A program made the position numbers and the translations under genes. Under the pieces are notes generated by a model, which saw nothing but the letters and a program-made list of their open reading frames with translations, did no database searches and was not told the DNA's origin. This document shows, in pieces, positions 6,457 through 13,664 of a stretch of DNA of 16,945 nucleotides. The stretch's first letter is position 1, and each line of letters starts with the position of its first letter. This DNA is from Bacillota bacterium. Its GTDB lineage: Bacteria > Bacillota_I > Bacilli_A > MOL361 > Turicibacteraceae. The stretch is from positions 4,464 through 21,408 of the forward strand of contig DNGE01000012.1 of NCBI GenBank assembly GCA_003486705.1. The letters are read 5' to 3'.

Positions 6457-7365
6457 GTGAAAGGAAGAGACATGAGTGTTAACCGCAAAAGAGTTGTGAC
6501 AGAACATTTCTTTCATGCACTGTTCTTAATTTCAGCGCTGTTTGCGGTAATGAGTGTTGCCCTAATTATTATTTTCATTTTCGGAAAAGGATTAGCTCCA
6601 TTTTTACCGAATAATGAATATGGGACGTATAGTTTTACAGACTTCTTTACAGGGATGGAGTGGAAGCCTAAAATTAATGAATTTGGAATTGGGTACATGA
6701 TTGTCAGCTCAATTGTCGCAACGATTGGAGCTATTGTGTTAGGTGTGCCTATCGCTATTTTATCAGCTGTATTTATTGCTGAAGTTGCGCCAAAACCGTT
6801 AGCAAATATTGTACGTCCAGCAATTGAATTACTGGCTGCAATTCCTTCAGTTTTATATGGGGTATTTGGATTTGCAATTATTGCACCATTTGTAAAATCT
6901 ATTTCACCTTATCCTACGGGAGACTCATTACTTGCTGTCATTATTGTTTTAACGATTATGATTTTACCTACTATTGTCGCTGTCGTTGAAACATCTATTC
7001 GTGCAGTACCCTCTTATTATAAAGAAGGATCGTTAGCTTTAGGTGCTTCAAAAATGCAAACGATTTTTAAAGTTATTATACCAGCTGCAAAATCTGGGAT
7101 TTTAACAGGTGTTGTTTTAGGGGTAGGACGTGCTATAGGAGAAACAATGGCTGTTATCTTAGTTGCTGGGAATCCGGAATCAGGAATTCCGCAAACAATA
7201 TTCGATCGCGTTCGTTTATTAACGACGAATATTGCACTTGAACAAGGATATGCATCAGAGTTACATGAACAAATGTTATTCTCAACTGCTGTGGTCTTAT
7301 TTATCTTTATTATGATTATTAATCTTGTTCTTTCTCGTATTCAAGCGAAAGCAGGTGGAAGATAA
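6457..7365 (+). CDS. pstC: phosphate ABC transporter permease PstC
   Basis: One of the two membrane subunits of the Pst importer, about 302 residues with six predicted membrane helices (near 20-42, 80-105, 120-146, 157-179, 213-236, 275-297). The ATPase-contact (EAA-type) loop is EGSLALGASKMQTIFKVIIP at 190-209, followed by GRAIGETMAV, a hallmark of PstC. I chose GTG at 6457 because GAGGTG (6445-6450) is 6 bases upstream. ATG at 6472, preceded by GGAAG, is a credible alternative, and an in-frame GTG at 6448 lies inside the ribosome binding site. The stop overlaps the pstA start by one base (TAATG), indicating translational coupling. Confidence 0.94.
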   Translation: MKGRDMSVNRKRVVTEHFFHALFLISALFAVMSVALIIIFIFGKGLAPFLPNNEYGTYSFTDFFTGMEWKPKINEFGIGYMIVSSIVATIGAIVLGVPIAILSAVFIAEVAPKPLANIVRPAIELLAAIPSVLYGVFGFAIIAPFVKSISPYPTGDSLLAVIIVLTIMILPTIVAVVETSIRAVPSYYKEGSLALGASKMQTIFKVIIPAAKSGILTGVVLGVGRAIGETMAVILVAGNPESGIPQTIFDRVRLLTTNIALEQGYASELHEQMLFSTAVVLFIFIMIINLVLSRIQAKAGGR

Positions 7366-8534
7366 TGCTTAATAGAAAAACAAAAGATTCAATTTTACAA
7401 TCACTTATTTGGTTATCTGCAGCGTTATCTGTAGGAACTTTAATTTTTATTGTTTGGTTTATTTTCTCAAACGGTATGTCATTAATTAGTTGGGATTTTT
7501 TAACGAATGATTATGAGTCTCAAACACAATATGTCACTGTAAATAGTGATCAAACATTTGAAACACCATCAAATCTACCAGACGGTGCTTACTATTCAGA
7601 AAACTTCGGATTTGGATTTATTGAAACTGAAGAAGGATATGAAATTATTGATATTGATGGAGACTCACCAGTAAAAGCGGCTGTTAACAATGCTGATGAA
7701 CTGTTTCCAGTAAAAAAAGGATACCAATTAACGCAAGTTAAAGGGGAAACAGATTCTGTTAAAATTAAAGCAGGTACAGATGGTGAAGAAATCGTTACTG
7801 CGTTAGATAGTAGCCAAAGCGTCATGTTAAAAGTCGTTTCACCTGGTGGTGGGATTTATCCGATGATCGTTACAACATTAATGTTAATTGCTATTGCATT
7901 AATATTTGCTGCACCAGTCGGAATCTTAGCAGCTATTTATATGGTTGAATACGCAAAACCAGGTAAGTTAGTTAAAACAATTCGTTTTGCAACGGAAGTC
8001 TTATCAGGAATTCCTTCAATCGTTTACGGTTTATTTGGGATGTTAATTTTCGTTAATACATTTAACTTAGGAATGTCTATTTTATCAGGTGGATTAACGT
8101 TAATGATTTTATTATTACCAACGATGATGCGTACAACTGAGGAAGCTTTAAAGTCAGTTCCTATGAGTTACCGCGAAGCTTCTTATGGACTAGGTGCAAA
8201 TAAAATTCAAACGTTATCGAAAATTATTTTACCGAGTGCTTTACCAGGTATCTTAGTAGGGGTAATCTTATCAATTGGTCGTACGATTGGTGAGTCAGCT
8301 GCCCTTTTATTTACAATTGGTACATTTGCAAAAATTCCTACTAATCCAAACTCAGGTATGTTATCTATTTTTGAAACGGGAACCTCTTTAACGGTTCGTG
8401 CCTATGTTGAAGTAAAAGAATCAGGAAATGTTGAAATGGCATGTGCAATCGGAATTGTTATTTTAGTTATTGTATTTGTTTTAAATATGTTCTCACGCTT
8501 TATCTCTAATAAGTTTAGTAAAGCGAACTATTAA
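7365..8534 (+). CDS. pstA: phosphate ABC transporter permease PstA with PDZ-like insertion
   Basis: Second membrane subunit of the Pst importer. At 389 residues it is about 100 longer than usual PstA. The first membrane helix is near 11-35. The normal text WDFLT (43-47) is interrupted before [14 protein letters not shown] (161-174). The extra residues, about 51-158, read like a PDZ domain: FGFGF loop (81-85), strands [14 protein letters not shown], then [13 protein letters not shown], a helix [10 protein letters not shown] and closing strand QSVMLKVV. Residues 165-389 are a normal PstA core with the contact loop [20 protein letters not shown] (271-290) and [12 protein letters not shown]. The insertion would face outside, beside PstS. 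The gene is coupled to pstC and precedes pstB by 23 bases. Confidence 0.94.
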   Translation: MLNRKTKDSILQSLIWLSAALSVGTLIFIVWFIFSNGMSLISWDFLTNDYESQTQYVTVNSDQTFETPSNLPDGAYYSENFGFGFIETEEGYEIIDIDGDSPVKAAVNNADELFPVKKGYQLTQVKGETDSVKIKAGTDGEEIVTALDSSQSVMLKVVSPGGGIYPMIVTTLMLIAIALIFAAPVGILAAIYMVEYAKPGKLVKTIRFATEVLSGIPSIVYGLFGMLIFVNTFNLGMSILSGGLTLMILLLPTMMRTTEEALKSVPMSYREASYGLGANKIQTLSKIILPSALPGILVGVILSIGRTIGESAALLFTIGTFAKIPTNPNSGMLSIFETGTSLTVRAYVEVKESGNVEMACAIGIVILVIVFVLNMFSRFISNKFSKANY

Positions 8535-8557
8535 TCGTTAATAAAGGAGCGACGACC

Positions 8558-9310
8558 GTGAAAAATAAATTTGAAGTAAAAGGCTTAGACTTATTTTATG
8601 GTAATTTTCAAGCCTTACATAATATAAATATTGAAATTCCTGAGCGTAAAGTAACAGCATTTATTGGACCTTCTGGGTGTGGGAAATCAACGTTTTTACG
8701 TACATTAAACCGTATGAATGACTTAATTGAAACAGTAAAAATAACTGGAAATGTATCATTAGATGATGCAGACATCTATTCAGATATTGATGTGATGAAA
8801 TTGCGTACGCGTGTTGGAATGGTATTTCAAAAACCAAATCCGTTTCCAATGAGTATTTTTGATAATATTGCGTACGGTCCACGTTGCCAAGGAATTAAAG
8901 ATAAAAAAAGTTTAGAGGAAATTGTTGAACGTTCTTTACGCGGAGCTGCATTATGGGATGAAGTAAAAGATCGTTTAAATAAATCGGCATTAGGTTTATC
9001 AGGGGGACAACAACAACGTTTATGTATTGCGCGCGCTATTGCGATGGAACCAGAAGTTATTTTAATGGATGAGCCAACGTCAGCATTAGATCCAATTGCA
9101 ACACAAAAGATTGAAGAATTAATGGAAGAATTAAAAAAACAATTTACTATTATTATCGTAACTCACTCAATGCAACAAGCTGCTCGTATCTCAGATAAAA
9201 CAGCATTCTTCTTAATGGGAGAGTTAATCGAATTTAATGACACAGAAAAAATCTTCTCTAATCCAGATGATAAACGTACAGAAGATTACATCACAGGACG
9301 CTTCGGATAA
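8558..9310 (+). CDS. pstB: phosphate ABC transporter ATP-binding protein PstB
   Basis: Cytosolic ATPase that powers phosphate import, 250 residues, the usual length. Walker [10 protein letters not shown] is at 37-45, the Q-loop at Q91 in [14 protein letters not shown] (the last part is typical of PstB), the signature LSGGQ at 147-151, Walker B VILMDEP at 167-173, D-loop SALDP and switch H203. All are intact. The start is GTG, supported by AAAGGAG 8 bases upstream. It is the last gene of the pstCAB unit. Confidence 0.97.
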   Translation: MKNKFEVKGLDLFYGNFQALHNINIEIPERKVTAFIGPSGCGKSTFLRTLNRMNDLIETVKITGNVSLDDADIYSDIDVMKLRTRVGMVFQKPNPFPMSIFDNIAYGPRCQGIKDKKSLEEIVERSLRGAALWDEVKDRLNKSALGLSGGQQQRLCIARAIAMEPEVILMDEPTSALDPIATQKIEELMEELKKQFTIIIVTHSMQQAARISDKTAFFLMGELIEFNDTEKIFSNPDDKRTEDYITGRFG

Positions 9311-9454
9311 TTAAGGAATTTATCGCTCATATAGTTAATAAGAGTGAGTGTTCTTATGCAAGTAGTAGGCTGTTCTGTTTACAACGAGACTAATACGTAT
9401 GGGTTAAGAATTCAACGATATTCAGATGATGTCAATCAAACGTCTTTGAATAAC

Positions 9455-9474
9455 ATGGGTTTTTAACCCATTTC
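9455..9474 (+). terminator. possible weak terminator between pstB and phoU
   Basis: A perfect 7-bp stem (ATGGGTT 9455-9461 with AACCCAT 9465-9471) is followed by TTC, a poor T-tract. It may cause partial termination or simply shape the spacer. phoU has only a weak promoter candidate nearby (TAAAAT at 9524-9529 without a clear -35), so read-through from pstB is plausible. Confidence 0.35.
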
Positions 9475-9558
9475 TTAAATAGTAACTGAGGTACATATAA
9501 AAAGTGTCATACATATGGTACGATAAAATTATGAATAAGGTGTAAGGGGTTGAATGAA

Positions 9559-10224
9559 ATGAAAAAAACAAAATTAGAAAGCGATTATGATTTATTAGTA
9601 GAAGGTATTTATAATTTATCTGATTTAACAATTAAGTCATACTCAAAAACAATTGAAGCATTAAAAGAACTAGATATTCAATTAGCTCTTGATATTATTA
9701 AAGGCGATCAAAAAATTGATAACCTACAAGAAGAGTTAACAGAAGAAGCAACAATTTTAATTATTCGTCAACAACCAGTCGCAAGTGACTTAAGAAAAAT
9801 TTTAATGGTTATGCGACTCGCTTCAGAATATGAGCGTATTGCAGATTATACTAAAAACATTGCAGAATACATTATCCTAGTAAAAGAAAATGATTCGATT
9901 GAACATTATCAAAAAAATGTGCACAAATTAACGCAAATGTTAGAAATCGTCATTCAAATGTTAACCCTTGTTATTGAAGGATTAAGAGACGAAGATAAGC
10001 AAAAAGTAAAAGAAGCAGCAGATTTAGATAAAGAAATCGATGCAATTTATCAAGATTTACTAGCTTCATTAATTGAGCATATTAAAATCGTAGATGGTAA
10101 AATCTTCGGTACTGCTTATGCCATCTTAATTAACAAATATATTGAGCGTGCAGGAGATCACGTTACAAATATTGCTGAAGAAGTTTTATACGCCCTTAAA
10201 GGACAACGTTATCACTTAAATTAA
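9559..10224 (+). CDS. phoU: phosphate transport regulator PhoU
   Basis: Peripheral cytosolic regulator, 221 residues, forming two three-helix bundles that bind metal clusters and link Pst transport to PhoR. Both family signatures are present: the first bundle has RLASEYERIADYTKNIAEY (86-104) and the second YIERAGDHVTNIAEEVLY (194-211), containing the acidic metal ligands. I chose ATG at 9559 because AAGGGG (9544-9549) lies 9 bases upstream; an in-frame TTG at 9550 directly abuts that site. It follows pstB after a 248-base spacer and is followed by a good terminator. Confidence 0.95.
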   Translation: MKKTKLESDYDLLVEGIYNLSDLTIKSYSKTIEALKELDIQLALDIIKGDQKIDNLQEELTEEATILIIRQQPVASDLRKILMVMRLASEYERIADYTKNIAEYIILVKENDSIEHYQKNVHKLTQMLEIVIQMLTLVIEGLRDEDKQKVKEAADLDKEIDAIYQDLLASLIEHIKIVDGKIFGTAYAILINKYIERAGDHVTNIAEEVLYALKGQRYHLN

Positions 10225-10232
10225 TCTAGCGG

Positions 10233-10260
10233 CCTTCCAAGTTATTTGGGAGGTTTTTTT
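10233..10260 (+). terminator. phoU terminator
   Basis: An 8-bp stem with one G-T pair (10233-10240 with 10246-10253, loop GTTAT) is followed by seven T. It ends the Pho block. Confidence 0.9.
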
Positions 10261-10527
10261 CTGCGTTGTATACATTGAACCTAAACTAGTACCCTTATTC
10301 TTTCGCTTTATAAGCCCCCAATGTATCCGGATATAGAAATCTTTATAAATACACATCATGCTATTTAACAAGCTAAAAAATGAAAATCAATTGTCGCAAC
10401 GCTCCATTTAGGAAATAGAACGAAAGTTCTTCTGATGAAGTAATAGCTGTGTACGTATTAAAAAATACTTGTATCACAAACTATGATTAAGGTGTATAGA
10501 AAAGAAATTTATGTTAGGTGTGTAATA
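10261..10527. other. phoU-dnaX intergenic region, upstream half
   Basis: No gene is visible. An 8-base inverted repeat (ATACATTG 10270-10277 with CAATGTAT 10319-10326) encloses a smaller one (CTTAT 10294-10298 with ATAAG 10310-10314). A small hairpin with a GAAA tetraloop lies at 10417-10430. None forms a recognisable RNA family. This is the far junction of the Pho block relative to the Bacillus gene order. Confidence 0.4.
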
Positions 10528-10536
10528 TGTTATAAT
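10528..10536 (+). promoter_or_regulatory. extended -10 promoter candidate upstream of dnaX
   Basis: TGTTATAAT at 10528-10536 is a perfect extended -10. The -35 position (TTTATG, 10508-10513) is poor. Downstream, GTCTAA occurs twice, 16 bases apart (10539 and 10554). It may be a second promoter for dnaX. Confidence 0.45.
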
Positions 10537-10592
10537 AAGTCTAATTATAGAAAGTCTAACTTAAGTTAAAAGAGTGAATAATATTTAACTCA

Positions 10593-10621
10593 TTGACTAA
10601 GTATTAAACAAAAATTATATA
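10593..10621 (+). promoter_or_regulatory. main dnaX / leader RNA promoter
   Basis: TTGACT (10593-10598), 17-base spacer, TATATA (10616-10621) is close to consensus. The expected start near 10628 is only about 6 bases before the GC-rich structured leader. Confidence 0.75.
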
Positions 10622-10627
10622 GAAATT

Positions 10628-10745
10628 TGAAATACCCTCAGTCCTTCAAACGTTAGGCGCTAAGGGTCCCCGTTCCGCCGCTTTGGAGGAACTCCCAAAA
10701 AGTCCAGTAAGGTTTTACTGTGTGGTAAGTTTTCTGGACTTATAT
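10628..10745 (+). ncRNA. GC-rich structured leader RNA upstream of dnaX, unknown family
   Basis: By my count 54 of 107 bases at 10634-10740 are G or C, and about 65% at 10651-10690, against an AT-rich background. Supported helices: ACCC (10634-10637) with GGGT (10664-10667), enclosing TTAG/CTAA (10653-10656 with 10660-10663); GTTCC (10672-10676) with GGAAC (10688-10692), extended inward by CC/GG and outward by GGG (10664-10666) with CCC (10694-10696); AAGTCCAG (10700-10707) with CTGGACTT (10734-10741), enclosing TTTAC/GTAAG. The GGG at 10664-10666 can pair with either CCC, so two folds compete. There is no T-run after the last helix, so the RNA is probably a 5' leader reading into dnaX. I recognise no riboswitch, T-box or ribozyme signature. 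Confidence 0.5.
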
Positions 10746-10771
10746 ATAGTAAGTGAGAGTAGGAATCTATT

Positions 10772-12589
10772 ATGTCATATCAAGCGATGTACCGAGCTTA
10801 CCGACCACAACAGTTTAGTGATGTTGTCGGACAAGTCCATATTGTGCGCACGATGCAAAATGCGTTAAAGAATGAACGTTTATCACATGCGTATTTATTT
10901 TGCGGACCTCGAGGGACAGGGAAAACCTCAATTGCTAAAATAATTGCTAAAGCTGTTAACTGTGTCAATTATCCGACTTCAGAACCATGTAATGTATGTC
11001 CAAATTGTATTGGAATTACAAATGGCTCTGTTTCAGATGTCTTTGAAATTGATGCGGCTAGTAATAACGGTGTTGATGAAATCCGCGAGATTCGTGATAA
11101 AGTGAAATATGCGCCAACAATGGGGCGTTTTAAAGTGTATATTATCGATGAGGTTCACATGTTATCAACAGGTGCATTTAATGCCTTGTTAAAAACATTA
11201 GAAGAACCACCGAGTCATGTTATTTTTATTTTAGCGACAACAGAACCACATAAAATACCAGCGACGATTATTTCACGCTGTCAACGCTTTGATTTTAAAC
11301 AAATATCAAGCAAAGAAATTGAAGATCATTTAGCGCGTATTTTAAAAGAACAAGCGTTAAGTTATGAACAAGAAGCTGTTGAAATGATTGCACAACTTGC
11401 TGATGGAGGGATGCGTGATGCCCTTAGCTTACTCGATCAAGTCATTTCATACGCAACGGATGAGATTAAGTTAGACGATGTTCACGCCTTGAGTGGAACG
11501 ATTTCATATGAAATCTTATTAAAAGTAATAGATAGTATTGAAACAGAACAATATGGTCAAGTCATTGATTATATTCAAGAAATGGTGACAGAAGGAAAAG
11601 AGCCTGTTCGAATTATTGAAGGTATTATTAGTGTGTACCGCGATTTATTGTTATATCTAAAAATAGGTGCCAATCCTGCGATTTCACAACTGTTACTAAA
11701 TAACGAATTATTTATCCCACTAACCGAACACATTCAAAGTAAAACAATTGTTCAAAAGTTATTTCAATTAAATAAATTACAAGGTGAATTACGTTATTCT
11801 AATCATCCAGAATTAATGTTAGAAGTTAGTTTGTTAAGTTTAGCTGATGCAAAAAGTGAAACAGAATCTTCATCCCCGACACACACTGAAGTAGAAGTGT
11901 TGCGTCAAGAAGTCACAAAGCTAAAACAACTCGTTAAAAATCTTCAAGATAATCCACCTGTGGCAACACCAACTCGTCCAATAAATATGGATGAACCGCA
12001 ATATAAAATTCCACTATTTAATGATGAACCTGCACAAGGTGAAAAAGATTCATTCGTTCCGAAAGTAGTCGAACATCAGATTATTTTACCTGAGTATGTC
12101 GATGAAGGGATGCTAACCATTGAACAAGTTTTATCGAAAGCGACTAAAACAAGTAAAGATGCGGTAGAAGCGAAATGGCAATCATTAAATCCAGTAACGA
12201 TGCCACAATATAAAGATGTTATCGTATTACTAACAGATGGAACGCCTGTTGCGGCTTCAACTGAAGGCTTTATCTTAACGTATAAACATGAGCCGGGTTG
12301 CAAACGTCTGTTGCGAGAGGATAATAAGAAAGTTGCGACGCAACTTGTGGATTACTTATTTGGAGAACATTATCCGTTTATTGTCTTACCAGAATCGTTT
12401 TGGTTAGAACAAAGACAATCATATCTTGAACAAAAAAAGCAAGGTGTTGAGCCGAAGCTAAATCAATATAGTCAGGATATTAAAAATGTGATAAATTATA
12501 ATGAGGAAGTCCAAACTAATGAAGATACGATTGTTTCAAAAGCGATTGAATGGTATGGATCAGATTTAGTTAATATTGTAGATGAATAG
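10772..12589 (+). CDS. dnaX: DNA polymerase III subunits gamma/tau
   Basis: Clamp-loader ATPase that loads the sliding clamp and organises the replisome. The 605-residue protein has Walker A GPRGTGKT 45-52, a zinc module with C64, C73, C76 and C79, Walker B with DEVH (126-129), the NALLKTLEEPP segment (137-147) and the SRC sensor motif (168-170). A coiled stretch (about 370-395) leads into a variable linker and a tau-specific C-terminal region. The start ATG begins MSYQAMYRAYRPQQF, the standard DnaX N-terminus; the preceding AGTAGGA is a modest ribosome binding site. It leads dnaX-ebfC-recR, whose reading frames are only a few bases apart, and has a structured leader. Confidence 0.97.
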   Translation: MSYQAMYRAYRPQQFSDVVGQVHIVRTMQNALKNERLSHAYLFCGPRGTGKTSIAKIIAKAVNCVNYPTSEPCNVCPNCIGITNGSVSDVFEIDAASNNGVDEIREIRDKVKYAPTMGRFKVYIIDEVHMLSTGAFNALLKTLEEPPSHVIFILATTEPHKIPATIISRCQRFDFKQISSKEIEDHLARILKEQALSYEQEAVEMIAQLADGGMRDALSLLDQVISYATDEIKLDDVHALSGTISYEILLKVIDSIETEQYGQVIDYIQEMVTEGKEPVRIIEGIISVYRDLLLYLKIGANPAISQLLLNNELFIPLTEHIQSKTIVQKLFQLNKLQGELRYSNHPELMLEVSLLSLADAKSETESSSPTHTEVEVLRQEVTKLKQLVKNLQDNPPVATPTRPINMDEPQYKIPLFNDEPAQGEKDSFVPKVVEHQIILPEYVDEGMLTIEQVLSKATKTSKDAVEAKWQSLNPVTMPQYKDVIVLLTDGTPVAASTEGFILTYKHEPGCKRLLREDNKKVATQLVDYLFGEHYPFIVLPESFWLEQRQSYLEQKKQGVEPKLNQYSQDIKNVINYNEEVQTNEDTIVSKAIEWYGSDLVNIVDE

Positions 12590-12601
12590 GAGAAAATGAA
12601 G

Positions 12602-12907
12602 ATGAACCCAATGATGTTAAAGAAAATTCAAAAAATGCAAAAAGATATGACAAAAGCACAAAAAGAAATTGAAGAAGCAATCTTCACAGGATCTGCTGCG
12701 AGTGGAATGGTAACAATTGAAGTTCGCGGAACAAAAGAATTAGTAAGTGTTAAAATTAATCCAGATGTTGTAGATCCTGAAGATGTTGAAACATTAGAAG
12801 ATTGCATTTTATTAGCGTTAAACGATGCAATGAACCAAGTTGATGAAAAAAGCCAAGAAGTCATGGGACAATTCACTAAAGGTATGAACATCCCAGGATT
12901 ATTCTAA
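12602..12907 (+). CDS. ebfC: YbaB/EbfC family nucleoid-associated protein
   Basis: Small DNA-binding protein that forms dimers; in Bacillus (YaaK) it is encoded between dnaX and recR, as here. About 101 residues, starting with a Met/Lys-rich helix (LKKIQKMQKDMTKAQKEI), then strands MVTIEVRGTKELVSVKI, the conserved VVDPEDVETLEDCILLALNDA and the C-terminal signature MGQFTKGMNIPGLF. I chose ATG at 12602 because AGGAG (12588-12592) is 9 bases upstream; the in-frame ATG at 12596 would be only 3 bases from it. The ribosome binding site overlaps the dnaX stop codon. Confidence 0.94.
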   Translation: MNPMMLKKIQKMQKDMTKAQKEIEEAIFTGSAASGMVTIEVRGTKELVSVKINPDVVDPEDVETLEDCILLALNDAMNQVDEKSQEVMGQFTKGMNIPGLF

Positions 12908-12916
12908 GGAGATACT

Positions 12917-13519
12917 ATGCAATATCCACAACCTATTACAAAATTAATTGAGAGTTTTAGTAAACTACCTGGTATCGGACATAAAACAGCTGAACGTCTA
13001 GCTTTCCATGTGATTACGAACATGAAAGAAGATGACGTGACAACGTTTGCTAAAGCATTGATTGATAGTAAGCGTCAATTGTTTAAGTGCCCGGTCTGTG
13101 GACATATTACCGACTCAAATCCTTGTTATGTTTGTAGCGATACACATCGTGATCGTACAACAATTGCCGTTGTACAAGATCCTAAAGATGTTATTGCCAT
13201 TGAACGTATGAGAGGTTATAAAGGACTTTACCACGTCTTAAATGGGGTATTATCTCCACTAGATGGAATGGGACCTGAAGACATTGGGATTCCAGCGTTA
13301 ATTGAACGTTTAAAAGACGATGAAGTTAAAGAATTAATCTTAGCAACAAGCGCAACGCTTGAAGGTGATGCAACAAGCCAGTACATTGCGAGATTATTAC
13401 AAAATACAGATGTAAAAGTAACACGTATTGCTCGCGGTTTAGAAATGGGCCGTTCAATTGAGTATGCCGATGAAGTAACACTCATTCGTGCTTTAGAAGG
13501 GCGTCGTGAACTACTATAA
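12917..13519 (+). CDS. recR: recombination mediator RecR
   Basis: Acts with RecF and RecO to load RecA on gapped DNA. Its 200 residues are the usual length: helix-hairpin-helix [15 protein letters not shown] (17-31), zinc finger with C58, C61, C70 and C73, a Toprim domain starting near [15 protein letters not shown] (82-96) and a C-terminal Walker B-like tail. ATG follows AAGGAGA by 5 bases and lies 9 bases after the ebfC stop, consistent with one operon ending at the terminator just downstream. Confidence 0.97.
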   Translation: MQYPQPITKLIESFSKLPGIGHKTAERLAFHVITNMKEDDVTTFAKALIDSKRQLFKCPVCGHITDSNPCYVCSDTHRDRTTIAVVQDPKDVIAIERMRGYKGLYHVLNGVLSPLDGMGPEDIGIPALIERLKDDEVKELILATSATLEGDATSQYIARLLQNTDVKVTRIARGLEMGRSIEYADEVTLIRALEGRRELL

Positions 13520-13523
13520 CAAG

Positions 13524-13550
13524 AAGAGCCACCTGAGGTGGCTCTTTTAA
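13524..13550 (+). terminator. terminator of dnaX-ebfC-recR
   Basis: A perfect 10-bp GC-rich stem (AAGAGCCACC 13524-13533 with GGTGGCTCTT 13537-13546), loop TGA, is followed by TTTTAATTTTT. Confidence 0.93.
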
Positions 13551-13554
13551 TTTT

Positions 13555-13620
13555 TAAATCACACAAAAATATTGGTGTTTTTGTCGAATTTCTGATTAAA
13601 TTTCGCTAAATCACACAAAA
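13555..13620 (+). promoter_or_regulatory. lactate permease promoter flanked by 14-bp direct repeats
   Basis: TAAATCACACAAAA occurs at 13555-13568 and 13607-13620, exactly 52 bases apart. Between them is a promoter candidate: TTGGTG (13572-13577), 18-base spacer, extended -10 TGATTAAAT (13593-13601). The first repeat sits just upstream of the -35 and the second over the expected start point. This suits an operator pair for a repressor, whose identity the sequence does not show. Confidence 0.55.
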
Positions 13621-13664
13621 TAGTACAAGACAATGAAATAAATCATGAATTTGGAGGTTAAATG

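Noticed and set aside
9356..9466. 36-codon ORF between pstB and phoU, ending in the hairpin at 9455-9471
   Set aside because: There is no convincing ribosome binding site before the ATG, no recognisable protein character, and the length is easily reached by chance.
10289..10300. 12-base identity with the SRP RNA (2389-2400), possible SRP RNA fragment
   Set aside because: A single shared 12-mer is expected by chance within 17 kb of AT-rich sequence, and the flanks do not match.
10417..10438. CGAAAG hairpin followed by CTGATGA, suggestive of a hammerhead ribozyme
   Set aside because: In a hammerhead the CUGANGA and GAAA segments must be joined by proper stems in one of three orders. Here they are only 6 bases apart, without a stem III or a cleavage-site helix.
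10683..10868. 61-codon open frame overlapping the dnaX leader and start
   Set aside because: It lies in the structured leader and the dnaX 5' end in another frame, lacks protein-like composition, and conflicts with the clear dnaX start.
12433..12439. A AAA AAG in the zero frame of dnaX, like the E. coli programmed frameshift site
   Set aside because: It lies at codons 554-556 of 605, so a -1 shift (stop at 12448-12450) would remove only the last 45 or so residues. I see no upstream Shine-Dalgarno stimulator or strong downstream hairpin. Lys-Lys codons in AT-rich DNA produce this heptamer by chance.
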